From the NCBI GenBank assembly GCA_032821775.1, contig JAVLRN010000001.1, positions 2,790,001 to 2,854,000 of the forward strand: DNA of 64,000 nucleotides, written 5' to 3'. This stretch comes from Sanguinoderma infundibulare (lineage: Eukaryota; Basidiomycota; Agaricomycetes; Polyporales; Polyporaceae). Made by a program: the position numbers and the translations under genes. The notes under the pieces were generated by a model, which was not told where the DNA came from, did not search any database, and saw only the letters and a list, made by a program, of their open reading frames with translations. This document shows, piece by piece, positions 47,413-57,763 of this stretch (the stretch's first letter is position 1; each line of letters begins with the position of its first letter).

Positions 47413-50400
47413 GATGATGGGCGTAAGGAGTCAAGAGGCTGGACGACAGCGTCGACAGCGAACCCACCTCTATATGATGTCCGCTCCGGGGCTTGAGCAG
47501 GCCGACATCAAACGCTATTGACGCGATGACGAGAGCTACAGGCACAGCGAGCCCTTCTGCAAGGCAAACGACCATGGTTGGAAGTACGGGTAGCGCGAGC
47601 GGGATGCGCACGTGTGTGATGCAGTCTGCATATTCGCAGTTGGATGCGCCCGCCGACACGGCCTGATGGAGGTGGGAGAGCTGCCTCTGTGCCTGCCGCA
47701 CGAGCACGTTGGCCCAGACGACACGTGTTGCTAACCATTTCCGGGCGTCGAAGCGCCCGCGAGAGTGGCTACAAACCATCCTCTCCCAACGACGAGCACC
47801 TCGAAACTCTACTTGACAATGCACCGACGGAAAGGACGTGAAAGTCAGCGTTCATTGCAAAGTCGCCGTGTATTCGCTCTGCAAACAGTCAACCTCGCGG
47901 CAGCGACCGACTCGGATATGATCCTTTGTGGCACCACACCATCCAGTCGGTTCGCAGTCAAAATAGAGGAAGTTCATTCGAGGCCCAACTCCGGCGCGGT
48001 TCACGGGATGCTGAACGCTCGTGAGGTTACGGGAAAGGCGCGGTTCCCGCAGGAACCGTAACGAAGGCATGCGCGGGAGGCTGCGGGCTGGGCCATCGTC
48101 TCTCTCCGAGCACTCCCTGAAGCTTGTATTCAGGACGTAGACCACAGCCGATACACCCCAATGCCTATCAAGGAATTAGGTGTAAGTACTCCGAGCTGTC
48201 CCACTGTGGCAATCTCCGCACTATGTCCCATTTCAAGCTTTATCGACTCGCGGCCGCAGGAACAACATCTTCGATGCCGTGGCCAACGGGCGTACGACGA
48301 TCGAGCTCTGCCATGCTCTTCCCTATCATGCGCGACGAGCGACCGACATGCGCTCTTGCTGACAACGCCGGCGGACAGCGGACACTGTCCACTGTCAAAC
48401 AAACAATATACGGGAGAAGGTTTGCGCTCATTGTCACGCCGTGACTGTCTACTGAACACCCACCTCCACCACTCGGCACCCGAGTCGTTACCCAGACTTG
48501 TCGGGGTGACCCCGGAGCGTCAGCGGTGACAGCATATGGAATTATCCTGATCCCATCAATGATCAGCGGGCGTGTCGAGCCCTTTGCGGCGCTATACTCA
48601 GCGGGCCTGCTTGTGCACGTTAAGCTAGGGCTCGAAGATTGTCCCCAAAACAATGGCAGGCACCGCGAAGCTGATGCAACATTGAGATCTGCCTCGTATG
48701 TTCCAGTTTCATCTCGTTGTTGGATACACGGAATGGAAAGGGTCACACCCGAAGGGGCTACGACAGATCGTGTGATATGCTGTATGCAGCAGCATCGGGA
48801 CGTAGATGATGATAGCCGAACAGTTGACATTGTAACTGAAGACTTCATCTCGTCGACGGCGAATGGCCTCTTGCTTGGCTATGAAGGTGAAGACATTTTG
48901 ATTAACCAGACACCGGTGCCGACGGTACACTGAAGGCTTTGGGGAGTACGAGAGGTTCGGTCCTTACAACGGAGGCAGCGTCCGGAAACTTACCCCAGTC
49001 TTTCCGACATATCGTTAGCAGTCGGAACAAAGAAGGCGGGCGCAGCCCGACAAGAAGAAGGGTTACATTGGGGGCCGTGGTCATTCGGGCCACAGTCGAC
49101 TATTAAATAATTGCTCACTTTCCCATGAATCGTTCGCGAAGTCCCGAGCGGATGGATGCAACTGAATATATTCAAACGACTCGTGATCAGAGTGGCTCAC
49201 AACACATACAGGGGAAGAGATACCGTAAGGTCAATATAGGAAGCAGGGGCATCACAACAAGACAGTCGGGAGGCATCGCATCATGCTCGGTGTCTATACG
49301 TTCTGCCAGACGAACGCATGCTACTCATGCAACGTCGCCAATAGCCGACTTCACCATTTGAAGCTCCGGGGGAGATGAGAAGCTATGGATGAATTTCCAC
49401 CTGAGATATTACACGACGCACATGGCGGTCCAATATTTTGGAGATAGGGCTACGTTGCCCGTAGTGCCTGCACTTGGAAATTGCCCCAGCTTCCGAGTGT
49501 CGTGAGATCGAATATTCAGAGGTGAACCCTTACACGCCGCGCGGATGGTGGCGCAGCGAGGCCAGCGCAAGGAGTGCCAGGGGTGGAGCGCACAACGACC
49601 GTCGGCGCACTGTCAAACGTCCGCCGACCGTGCCGGGTGTGACGATCATCCTAGAGACTGTTGAGTGACAGCGACAGGACAATGCAGTGGATCTACAAAA
49701 GTATCCTTAGCCTTTTTGACGTCACGTTAGATGGTGATGCCCACTAAAATAAATCAAGGAAGTCCAGGGCTAGATGGAGCTGGGCAGGTGAGCGCAAGGT
49801 GGCTCAGGTGGCTGTTCTCGTAATTCTTGCCTAGTTCGTATCGACCAATTGACTTTGAACGTGCTGCAGAAACGCAGCACCGCCAAAATCGATGAGTGCG
49901 CCGATAACCGTCGGAACAGGTAGGCAAGGCAATGTTTTTCTGGTCTTGGAGACCTGCGACAGGGATACTTGTCAATTTATTTGGGCGTGTGAATGTCCAA
50001 GAGTTTGTTAGTTGGACAGTCCGCCTTTCACGGGCAGATGTACTGTTCGGACCGGGACCGATAAGTCTGAAGATCGTCTAAGCAGGTGCTTCCCCTGAAC
50101 GTGAGCTTCGAGAACGCGGGATGAAACAAAGCCGGGGAAAGTACACACAGGCGGGGAAGGAACACCTTGGTGAACGCTGGAGAGCGGCGGCGGCATGGAT
50201 TAACGTTCGTAGTGGCGCGCAAAGTGCCGTAATAAATGGCCGTGACAATATCTGGGGAGGGAAATGAGTGTCAGTTTATGGGGTGCAGGCAAAGAAGTTG
50301 GTGGAATGGCCAGGGCCGGGCTGTCGAGAGGTAGAAGAGACGTCTTCACGTATCAAGGAACTGTCCAGAAGTCATCACAGATGGAGAGTGAGGCATGCGG

Positions 50401-50855
50401 CAGTACTCTTGCTATTCGGAATTGGTGTCTGGAGACGCAGCCTTGAGCTTTCCACGGGGAACCGGAGCAAAAACGCAGCTCTCACAGTCTGCATGTCACC
50501 TACAGCATACGAATTCCGAATTGAACTGACGTCTGGAGATTGGCCTGGTCTCAGGGACCTGCTAGGACTCCGAATTGGCGAATAAGCGACACTTAGCGGT
50601 ACGCGCCGACGGTGTGGCTTCTGAATGGGTTCAGAAGATATGGTTTCGCCGAGCTCTTCCGTGCGGGCAAAACCGGATGGTGAACTCGAAGAGGTGCTCG
50701 AAGGGTATGGGAAATAGACGTTGGTGAAGAGAAGAGAGGAGGCGGTGAGCAGAGGCGGGAGAAACCGCACGACGGACGAGAGCCTGCTGGGGCGGCGGGC
50801 GGGCGTGCGGTATGGGGCGATCGAGATTGGGACGGGCGCCTGGTGTGATGTGGGG
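47413..50855. other. Gene-poor stretch of about 3.4 kb
   Basis: No frame on either strand has protein-like composition together with splice signals. The longest (48240-48848 minus; 48526-48933 plus) overlap each other and look random. Sequence is more AT-rich than the genes around it. The first few hundred bases should contain the GIT1-type promoter and the last several hundred the hapX promoter. No LTRs, terminal inverted repeats or transposase/reverse transcriptase remnants were seen by eye, but a decayed element cannot be excluded. Confidence 0.5.
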
Positions 50856-50864
50856 ATGTGATAA
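50856..50864 (+). promoter_or_regulatory. GATA-type site upstream of hapX
   Basis: ATGTGATAA, matching 8 of 9 positions of ATCWGATAA, the consensus of iron-sensing GATA repressors (SreA/Urbs1 group). It lies about 164 bases before the hapX ATG. In Aspergillus hapX is repressed by such a factor under high iron. An inverted CCAAT box (ATTGG) stands at 50826-50830, where the CCAAT-binding complex that partners HapX might bind. Both are short and could be chance. Confidence 0.35.
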
Positions 50865-51027
50865 AAAGGGGAGATGGGCATGGTCTATCTAATCAGTTGG
50901 CCCACGACTGAGATCCTCCCTGAGACCTCGCGCCATAAAACTTGCCCATCCCTCGCCGCCATTCCCAGCATCCGCAACTCCCTCTCTCACCACCACAAGT
51001 CGCGCATCGTGTTCGGCTTCCATCGCG

Positions 51028-52917
51028 ATGAGTGCGCCAGCCACCCCTTCCGACTCCACCCCTTCGTCAACGACTCTCTGGGCTACTGGTGCGTCACTTG
51101 CTTCGCAAAGCTTCCGCTTCCGTTCTCACATCCTTCGGATGCAGCCTCCAAGGAGTGGGTCATCCCAGCGAAGCCAAAGCCCGGACGCAAGCCCAAGAAG
51201 GACGTTGCGCCTCCTGTGCAAGATAGTGCCGAGGTTCGTAAAGCCGAAAACGCGTCGGCGTCAATCTTCCGATACTTACCCGATGGTCGCGTCTCCAGAC
51301 CGATGCGAAGGGTCGGCGCGTGCAGAACAGGTGAGCTCTTTGCCTCCCGCAATCTTTTCGCAAAGATTCACGCGTCCGCATAGGGCTGCTCAACGTGCCT
51401 TCCGCGAGCGCAAGCAGTCCCAGCTCGCCGAGCTCCAAGCTCGTGTGCAGCAATACGAGCAGGGGGAAATCGAGCGCAACGTCGCGTTGCAAAACATCGC
51501 CAAGCGTCTGAAGGAGGAGAACGAGAAGCTTCGTAAAGAGAACGCCATCCTTCAGGAGAAGGTCAACCATTACGAAGCAGAACGCGCTTCCGCCAAGCGG
51601 CCGCGAGATGAGTTCTCGCCCCAGCCATTCCATGACCCCTCCCAGTCACCCGCGAAGAGGGTCAGGTCCTCTATGGATCCTTTCTCAGCCCTCTCTCAGA
51701 CATCTTTCGCGTCCGTGGCCTACGCTTCGTCTCCCTCTGCCATCTCTTCCGCCGACTCCGATGCCCACTCTAGCTTCTCCCCCATGCCATCGTCGGCTCG
51801 TGACACACAAATGTTCCCCCAGAGTTTCGGCCTTAACGGCATCTTTGAGCTCGCTACGTCTGGCAAGACTAGCCTTTTCGAGCCCGGAGGTACTCTTGAC
51901 ACCTTCGACTGCGGGTTCTGCAACGAGAACACCCCCTGCGTCTGTCGGGAACTTGCTCTCCAGCAGGTCGCAGACCGTATCACAGTCTCCCCAATGAAGA
52001 TAGAGACCACCGACCAGAACGCCGCACCCATCTCGTCTTCCCCCGTCGCCGTTCACCAAACTTCCATCTTAGACAACCTGCCGGCGTACCAACCTCCCGT
52101 CCCACTGCGGCGCCGTGTGCACAATCCCTCCCTACAGCCCATCTTCCCTATCACCATTCCGACCCCAGAACCGCCGACGTCTGAAGTGCCATCCTGTACC
52201 GGCGACCCGTCAAACTGCCTTGCCTGCGCAGACGATGCCTTTGGCAAGGCATTCTGCGCGGCCATCAGTCAGTCTGTGGCGTCCTCGTCGCCTTGCAAGG
52301 ATTGCCCTTGTCGTTCCGCGAATGGTGGAGGCGGCTGCTTGACAGCGAATGGCGGCGGCGGCGGTTGCTGCGGGAACCCTGCCGGGTGCGGGCGGTCGAA
52401 TTCTGACCCTGGGACGTCGGCCTTGGGCTCAGCTTCGGCGGCCGTGTCCACAACCCAACTTACCTCCTCGCTTCTCATGTCCGAAGCCTTCAGCACAACC
52501 GAAACCATGCCCTGCGACGCTGCGTGGCGGCAGATCAAGAGCCATCCAAACGCCGTGTTCACCGACCTCTCCCTCCTCGCCGAGGTTGTTGCCCGCCGGT
52601 CGAAGTGCACCGGCCCTCGCGTAGAGATCTCTCCAGCCCCAGGCTCCATCACCCCGGAACGTAACCTGTCACCTGGCTTCGGGCTGCCACCAGCAGCATT
52701 CCCTCAGCAGTTCGACGCCCACTCTATCATCCTGACAGATCCCCACGCACAATATCACGAGCGGCAACGGACCCGCATAAGCGGGACATCGTCGCCCCCG
52801 CAACTCGTCCCGCAGGACGTCTTGGTCAAGTGCGGTCGCCAGAGGGTTCGGGAGGTGATGGCAGACGGCGTTCGTGATGCGCTTCGCCTTCTCGATGCAA
52901 GGTTTGCTCAGCCATAG
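51028..52917 (+). CDS. hapX: HapX: bZIP iron regulator with CCAAT-complex binding motif
   Basis: Transcription factor that represses iron-consuming pathways and activates iron uptake in iron shortage, and senses iron through cysteine-rich regions. Exons 51028-51088, 51145-51233, 51299-51330 and 51384-52917 give about 571 residues. Residues 23-38 are the Hap4-like motif (SKEWVIPAKPKPGRKP), which binds the CCAAT-binding complex. The basic region spans DAKGRRVQNR (a 32-nt microexon) plus AAQRAFRERKQ, followed by a leucine-zipper/coiled-coil helix to about residue 115. Cysteine clusters are CGFCNENTPCVC (237-248), CTGDPSNCLACADDAFGKAFC (about 332-353), CKDCPCRS (365-372) and a glycine-rich CC...C stretch just after. 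All four classic elements are present, so it should be functional. Confidence 0.94.
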   Translation: MSAPATPSDSTPSSTTLWATGASLASQSFRFRSHILRMQPPRSGSSQRSQSPDASPRRTLRLLCKIVPRFVKPKTRRRQSSDTYPMVASPDRCEGSARAEQVSSLPPAIFSQRFTRPHRAAQRAFRERKQSQLAELQARVQQYEQGEIERNVALQNIAKRLKEENEKLRKENAILQEKVNHYEAERASAKRPRDEFSPQPFHDPSQSPAKRVRSSMDPFSALSQTSFASVAYASSPSAISSADSDAHSSFSPMPSSARDTQMFPQSFGLNGIFELATSGKTSLFEPGGTLDTFDCGFCNENTPCVCRELALQQVADRITVSPMKIETTDQNAAPISSSPVAVHQTSILDNLPAYQPPVPLRRRVHNPSLQPIFPITIPTPEPPTSEVPSCTGDPSNCLACADDAFGKAFCAAISQSVASSSPCKDCPCRSANGGGGCLTANGGGGGCCGNPAGCGRSNSDPGTSALGSASAAVSTTQLTSSLLMSEAFSTTETMPCDAAWRQIKSHPNAVFTDLSLLAEVVARRSKCTGPRVEISPAPGSITPERNLSPGFGLPPAAFPQQFDAHSIILTDPHAQYHERQRTRISGTSSPPQLVPQDVLVKCGRQRVREVMADGVRDALRLLDARFAQP

Positions 52918-53226
52918 CAGCGTGAGTAGGCCGGTGGCAATTTAAATGTATGCACTCCCTTCTTCGAGCTCTTCTTGTATATAATTTACGTCTTAAGCTT
53001 ATACCTTTTCTTCGTGCACACTCTATGTATACTACGCTGTTCACATGTATCCCCCATAGAATTTGGATATATCGCCTGCTCCTTGTACCTTACGCTGCGC
53101 GCATATCCAGTGCACGAGGTTGACCTTCGAGCAGATACATTAATCGTGTTCACGTTACTATGTCGTCAACCGACGTCGAACTAGAAATGCGAATCACTCG
53201 CTCGCGGAAAAAAGTGTACACCGAAA
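52918..53226. other. Convergent intergenic region, hapX-PPR
   Basis: About 310 bases between two convergent stops. AT-rich, with TATATA-like runs and several candidate poly(A) signals. Both 3' UTRs probably lie here. Confidence 0.55.
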
Positions 53227-55824
53227 TTAGACCCCTGTAGCATTACTATACTGGTGCTGATTCGTTGATACATTGGGAGCATACCCTGTACTCTCCGCCT
53301 CCGGCGCCCTAGCATGCCCCTTCCCCGGTCGCAACAGCTTATTAACCAACCGGCGAACCATAACCCGCCGCCTCCGTGGCAATGTCTTGGGTGGGCTCGC
53401 GTTCGCGGGGTGCAACGCACGGAAAGCCTGCGCAAGCTCCCTGAGCGGAGCCTCCGCAAGCTCGTCGGGTAGCGGCGCCACCTGTGGCCAAAGCCGGAGG
53501 AGAATGCGCCTCGCGGCGCCGTACTGCCGCTTCCGGAAGAACGCACTGACAAGGGCATCGATAGCGGGGACGTCCGGATGGATGCCTTCCGCCCTCATGG
53601 TGCGAAACGCCCTCATCGCTGACGTCGTGCGGGCCAAACGCGCGTGCCCCGCGATGAGGATGGTGTGCATCCTGACGTCTGGTTTGAGACCGGCATCCGC
53701 CGCCGCACGCATGACCTCCGCCGCGCCCTTTAGGTTGCCCGCCAGGGCGTAACCCTGCATCAGCGCACCGTAATGGTATCGATTGGGACGGATGCCGGCC
53801 TTGGCCATCGCCCGAAACTGCGCCTGGGCTGCGGGGAAGTCGTGCTTGACCACTGCGAGGTGCTCGATGCGCAGAGCGAAGGTGACGCGATCGTCCCTCG
53901 TTCCGCGGTCGGAGAGCGACTGGGCGATGGAGCGGATGAGGTTGGTGCGTAGATGGGAGAAGGTGATGCCAGCGACAGGCTTCGAATCGGCGCGAACGGC
54001 GTCCGATGCTTTGATACTGGGTGACGAGGAAGTGGCATGGTCCTTCGAGCCGGATGGCTTAGTCGATGGTCCATGCTGCATCCACCCTCGTGGATGAGTT
54101 GCAGCGCGCACCTGAGACAACATGCCATCGAGGAGAACGTGGAGATGATCCCGTGTCGGTATTACGCCACCCCTCTTCAGAACCCGTAAGACCTTAATCA
54201 CCTGTCCAGGTCGCCGCATATGTCGATGCAACCCCGAGAGAATGACGCTAACTGTGGTCGCATTGGGATGCACTTTAGTGATACGCATGATAGCAAGCAC
54301 CACATTGAGATCGCGTAGTCCGTGCTTCCTCTTTATGCTCCGAAGTAGAGCATTGAATACGTGAATACTGGGTGGGGTGGGGGGAGGGATGGGCATTTCC
54401 GGAGGAGTGGAAGTGACGAAACCCAGCGAGGCGAGGAGATCGCTGGTCTCGGGATGATCTCTAAGGACACCAGCAACGACGTGGAATGCGTCGTTGGGGT
54501 AGCCCGCAGCGAAGTATAGGCGAACTAATGCGGCAGCGGTCCTGCTGTCAGGCAAGACCTCGGCGACACGCATCTGCTGGAGAACGTGCATAGCCCTTGT
54601 GATGTCACCTTGGCGGGAGAGATGATTGAGGAGGATGTTGTAAGTTGTAACGTTGACGAGGTTCCTGTGAGGACTGGATTGAGTTGCTCGCGAGGCAGCT
54701 GTGAGCATGGAAGACCCTAGTCCAGCGTCGTCGACCTGGGTGGAACCTGCCCCACGGTCGTCGGAGGGGTCGTCGGAGGGCCGCGACACGGAGGAGAGGA
54801 CGTCGACAGCGCCCAACATGTCTTCGGCATCTAGCAAAAGCTGGACCAGACGGTTGAGAACGAGACTCGAGACCTTGGCATCGTCCGTGCCTATGAGCGC
54901 AAGGGCTCGGGCTTTGATCGAAGGAGTGAGTCCGAATGAGCGATACCCAAGCACAATGACAGCGCAGGTCTTTGCCGTCACGGGAAATCCAGCAGACTCC
55001 ATGGCCCGTAAACCGGTGAGTGCGGCTGCCAAGTCGCAATTGCGGAGGTGCATCGCTACGAGAAGGTGATACGTCAACCGAGATGGATTGAGGTGTTCCT
55101 TTGCGAATATTGCCAAAACATCCTCCACTGGAACGTATCGCTGGTTCTCCATCCATGCCCGTAGCCTCCAGTTGAGGAGCTTGACTGTCGTGAAGCCCAT
55201 ACGCAGCCTTGCGAGCCCTACAAGGTTGTGAACACCCCTCCAGTCTTCGAGCTCTGCCCACTTCGTCGTCAAATGTTGCCAATCTTTGGGTGAACAACTG
55301 GCACCGATTTGGGTAGCGAGACGGAGAAGCCAGAGCGCTCGATCGAGGTGTCCTTCCTGGAGGAAATAGAGCGTTATGGAAAACGCGCGAGGATGTCGGA
55401 GATATGCGGCGAGGTTGAATGGGCCCTGGGACTGTCGGACGTCGGTGAGGGTACAGCGGGAAGGAAACCGGGTAAAGAGACTGTCGATGATCGATAGAAC
55501 ATCTGGCGAGGGCACAAGGGGCAGCAACTCGCCTCCGTCCACACCTCCCTCCTTGGGCTTGTCCAGACCCAGGAACGAATCCAAAGTCTTGTCTCGTACA
55601 TGTGGCAGCCCTCGATCCTCGGTAAGAGCATTCGTGGGTTCGATAGTCGATGCATGGGAATGGGTGAGCTTGAGAGCTACAGCTGGCGGCCATAGAACGC
55701 CACGAGTCGAGTGGATGGGCTTTGAAATGACGCATAGAGGATGTATGAGGGCACTACTTCTCTCGAGGAAGCTGTGTGCAGCCTGAGACAGATGCCTGAA
55801 ATCCCGGCCAACTCTCCAGGGCAT
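53227..55824 (-). CDS. Mitochondrial pentatricopeptide repeat protein
   Basis: RNA-binding PPR protein, likely for mitochondrial RNA processing or translation. Intronless, 865 residues from ATG at 55824 (MPWRVGRDFRHLSQAAHSF). The N-terminus is Arg-rich and lacks acidic residues, fitting mitochondrial import. PPR-type pairs of helices recur: TTYNILLNHLSRQGDITRA with LPDSRT near 54640, VFNALLRSIKRKHGL near 54330, HYGALMQGYALAGNLKGAAEVM with LKPDV near 53720, and HTILIAGHARLARTTSAMRA with IHPDV near 53620. Earlier regions hold weaker copies. The C-terminal tail after the last repeat is basic, then ends in a short polar stretch. The specific target cannot be told. Lack of introns is striking next to intron-rich neighbours. 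Confidence 0.88.
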   Translation of the reverse strand: MPWRVGRDFRHLSQAAHSFLERSSALIHPLCVISKPIHSTRGVLWPPAVALKLTHSHASTIEPTNALTEDRGLPHVRDKTLDSFLGLDKPKEGGVDGGELLPLVPSPDVLSIIDSLFTRFPSRCTLTDVRQSQGPFNLAAYLRHPRAFSITLYFLQEGHLDRALWLLRLATQIGASCSPKDWQHLTTKWAELEDWRGVHNLVGLARLRMGFTTVKLLNWRLRAWMENQRYVPVEDVLAIFAKEHLNPSRLTYHLLVAMHLRNCDLAAALTGLRAMESAGFPVTAKTCAVIVLGYRSFGLTPSIKARALALIGTDDAKVSSLVLNRLVQLLLDAEDMLGAVDVLSSVSRPSDDPSDDRGAGSTQVDDAGLGSSMLTAASRATQSSPHRNLVNVTTYNILLNHLSRQGDITRAMHVLQQMRVAEVLPDSRTAAALVRLYFAAGYPNDAFHVVAGVLRDHPETSDLLASLGFVTSTPPEMPIPPPTPPSIHVFNALLRSIKRKHGLRDLNVVLAIMRITKVHPNATTVSVILSGLHRHMRRPGQVIKVLRVLKRGGVIPTRDHLHVLLDGMLSQVRAATHPRGWMQHGPSTKPSGSKDHATSSSPSIKASDAVRADSKPVAGITFSHLRTNLIRSIAQSLSDRGTRDDRVTFALRIEHLAVVKHDFPAAQAQFRAMAKAGIRPNRYHYGALMQGYALAGNLKGAAEVMRAAADAGLKPDVRMHTILIAGHARLARTTSAMRAFRTMRAEGIHPDVPAIDALVSAFFRKRQYGAARRILLRLWPQVAPLPDELAEAPLRELAQAFRALHPANASPPKTLPRRRRVMVRRLVNKLLRPGKGHARAPEAESTGYAPNVSTNQHQYSNATGV

Positions 55825-57705
55825 GGACAGCCAGGATTCCGGAACGGCGAGATCCCCAAGTCGCCGCCGTGACCTGGACGCGCATCAGGAGGTGATTTCG
55901 CGGTAGGGGGACGAGAGACATACCTATGCACGAGGGAAGTGCTCTGGCGCGTTCGGTGGGGAGTTGAGGGACATGCAAAAGGGGAGGGCGACGTCTGACG
56001 AGACTGACAGTGCGGCCGACGCGCAGAACGACGACCTCGACCTCGAATTTCGCGTCTCGCCTCCCGGCACTCTCCGGAGGCCTCTGGCGTCAACTGATCT
56101 GTGCTCTGCTTTGGCCAGGCTTTGGCTCTGCACTCACACATCCCCAACTCAACTCCTCTTCTCGTCTCTCCCTTGGCTGCACTCGACCCTTAGCTACACC
56201 AAACGCCCCCATCGTTATCGCACAGAGCCCCGACGCCGCCTTTCCGGTAGCTCCAACCAAGAAACCGATTTACTTCACCGATGTGTGCGTGCATTCCTTG
56301 TGAACTGCGGTTCTTGTTCCCTTCCGAGCCACGACGTCTCCTGCGATCGGAATACACTTTAATTACCGGGGCTGCATCCATCGAACTGTGGTCCTGGCGA
56401 CGCACCCGAGCGTCCTGAAGGTCGAACATTGTACCTTGTCTTGGTTCCACCGACGCCGCGCGATTCCATTGCATGCCACACTGTCATCCGAGTCTTTCCT
56501 AGGTCCCAGCGCAGGCATCTATTCCGCCGCACTGTAATCTAAATCCATCCTCCAGGGAGCGCCCCGTTCCCGCGTAGCAGGTCCTTTAACGGATGCAGAT
56601 AGGCGGCGAAAACGCTCCTTTACAAAGTCATATAACATTGATCAAGTACGTGCGCACGTCATCTCCCGCGCCGTCGCGTATGACGGGTTCATGTGCGTTA
56701 TGTCACTGCAAGGTTGTGAACGTCCTAAGAGAGGCGAAAACCCTTGCCCGGTCGGACCTACCGTGCAGCGGAAGTCCGAGGATATCGTTCCTGCGCTTAC
56801 CGAACGGCGAACCTGTTCTTGTACCAGGCCGAGGCATGTTTCTGAGAGCCACTGGCAACAGCTATCCATACAGACACTGCATCCGGAGGTTGCAACCCGT
56901 CGTTTCTGATATCTGCTCCGTGGATTTCGCAATACAACACTTGGTCCTCAGCTTCAACTGTTCAGGAACACAGGAACATTGACCGCATCTACGACGGCCA
57001 CGAGGAAGAGCTGTGTCGCGGGCAGTGCAGCTACTCCAGCCAGTTCGCGGCCAACAGATGATGACCACAGTTTGTGTAAAACACCTCGTGCAATGTGATG
57101 CCATCCACGTCGCACCAGCCCGCACTGGAAGGGATTGCCAGCCGAACGCTGCAACATCGCGTCCGTCGCCGGTTCCTCTCCTCCACGCGCCTAGTGCGCG
57201 CCCAATTGCGCTCATCGCCCTGGCCTCTGGCGTACTCGCTGCAGCGCATTAGCCAAGGTTTGCCGGTTGCTGACCTAGTCATCTGTCACAGATAGCCATC
57301 ACTCGTTTCCTCGCCCTCCGGCGAGTTAATTGCGACATTTGCCTTGTGCGGCCCTCGTATTTGCATCATGACTCGTTTGGCGGCGCTGGCGGAGGCAAAA
57401 GGCAGTGGCACCCGTGCTGACTCGGCGAATCGCCATGACATTTTCATTCCCATCGTCCATTGACCCGTTTCCGTCCAGTTTCAAGACGGTGACAGATTCC
57501 CGGGAGTTGAGATCTCGCCCTGATCCCTCCACTTCCATCACCTGGGTCCGACACAGTGGGTCCCATACGTTGGTTGTCGGAGGCATCTCTTGGTTGGAGA
57601 GATTGCGCTGGCATTGGCTGTTCTGTCCAGAGCGTTTGAGATTGACATCCGGCTACCTCCGCCACTGGTCAAATCACCATAGCTCAGTCATCCATCCAAT
57701 GCACG
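55825..57705. other. Gene-poor region upstream of the adenylating enzyme
   Basis: About 1.9 kb with no gene I can support. A plus-strand frame at 55964-56362 starts with a polar, acidic protein-like stretch but turns into leucine/serine-rich sequence without splice support. A minus-strand frame at 57031-57282 is similar. I cannot rule out a small spliced gene in 55960-56310. The right end is the promoter of the gene at 57764. Confidence 0.45.
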
Positions 57706-57713
57706 TATATAAG
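57706..57713 (+). promoter_or_regulatory. TATA box of the adenylating-enzyme gene
   Basis: TATATAAG, 51 bases before the ATG at 57764, with a pyrimidine/A start region about 25-30 bases downstream of it. This is the clearest TATA box in the window and suggests a strongly regulated or inducible gene with a very short leader. Confidence 0.65.
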
Positions 57714-57763
57714 TTCGGGGTCGTGTCCGGTCGAGTTAGACTCGTTCTTCACACTAACCTACC

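Noticed and set aside
48240..48933. Overlapping open frames on both strands in the gene-poor stretch
   Set aside because: No family resemblance, no splice support, and each is the reflection of the other.
50375..50881. 168-codon minus-strand frame in the hapX promoter
   Set aside because: Ser/Pro/Arg-rich without recognisable features, spanning a likely promoter; not protein-like beyond composition.
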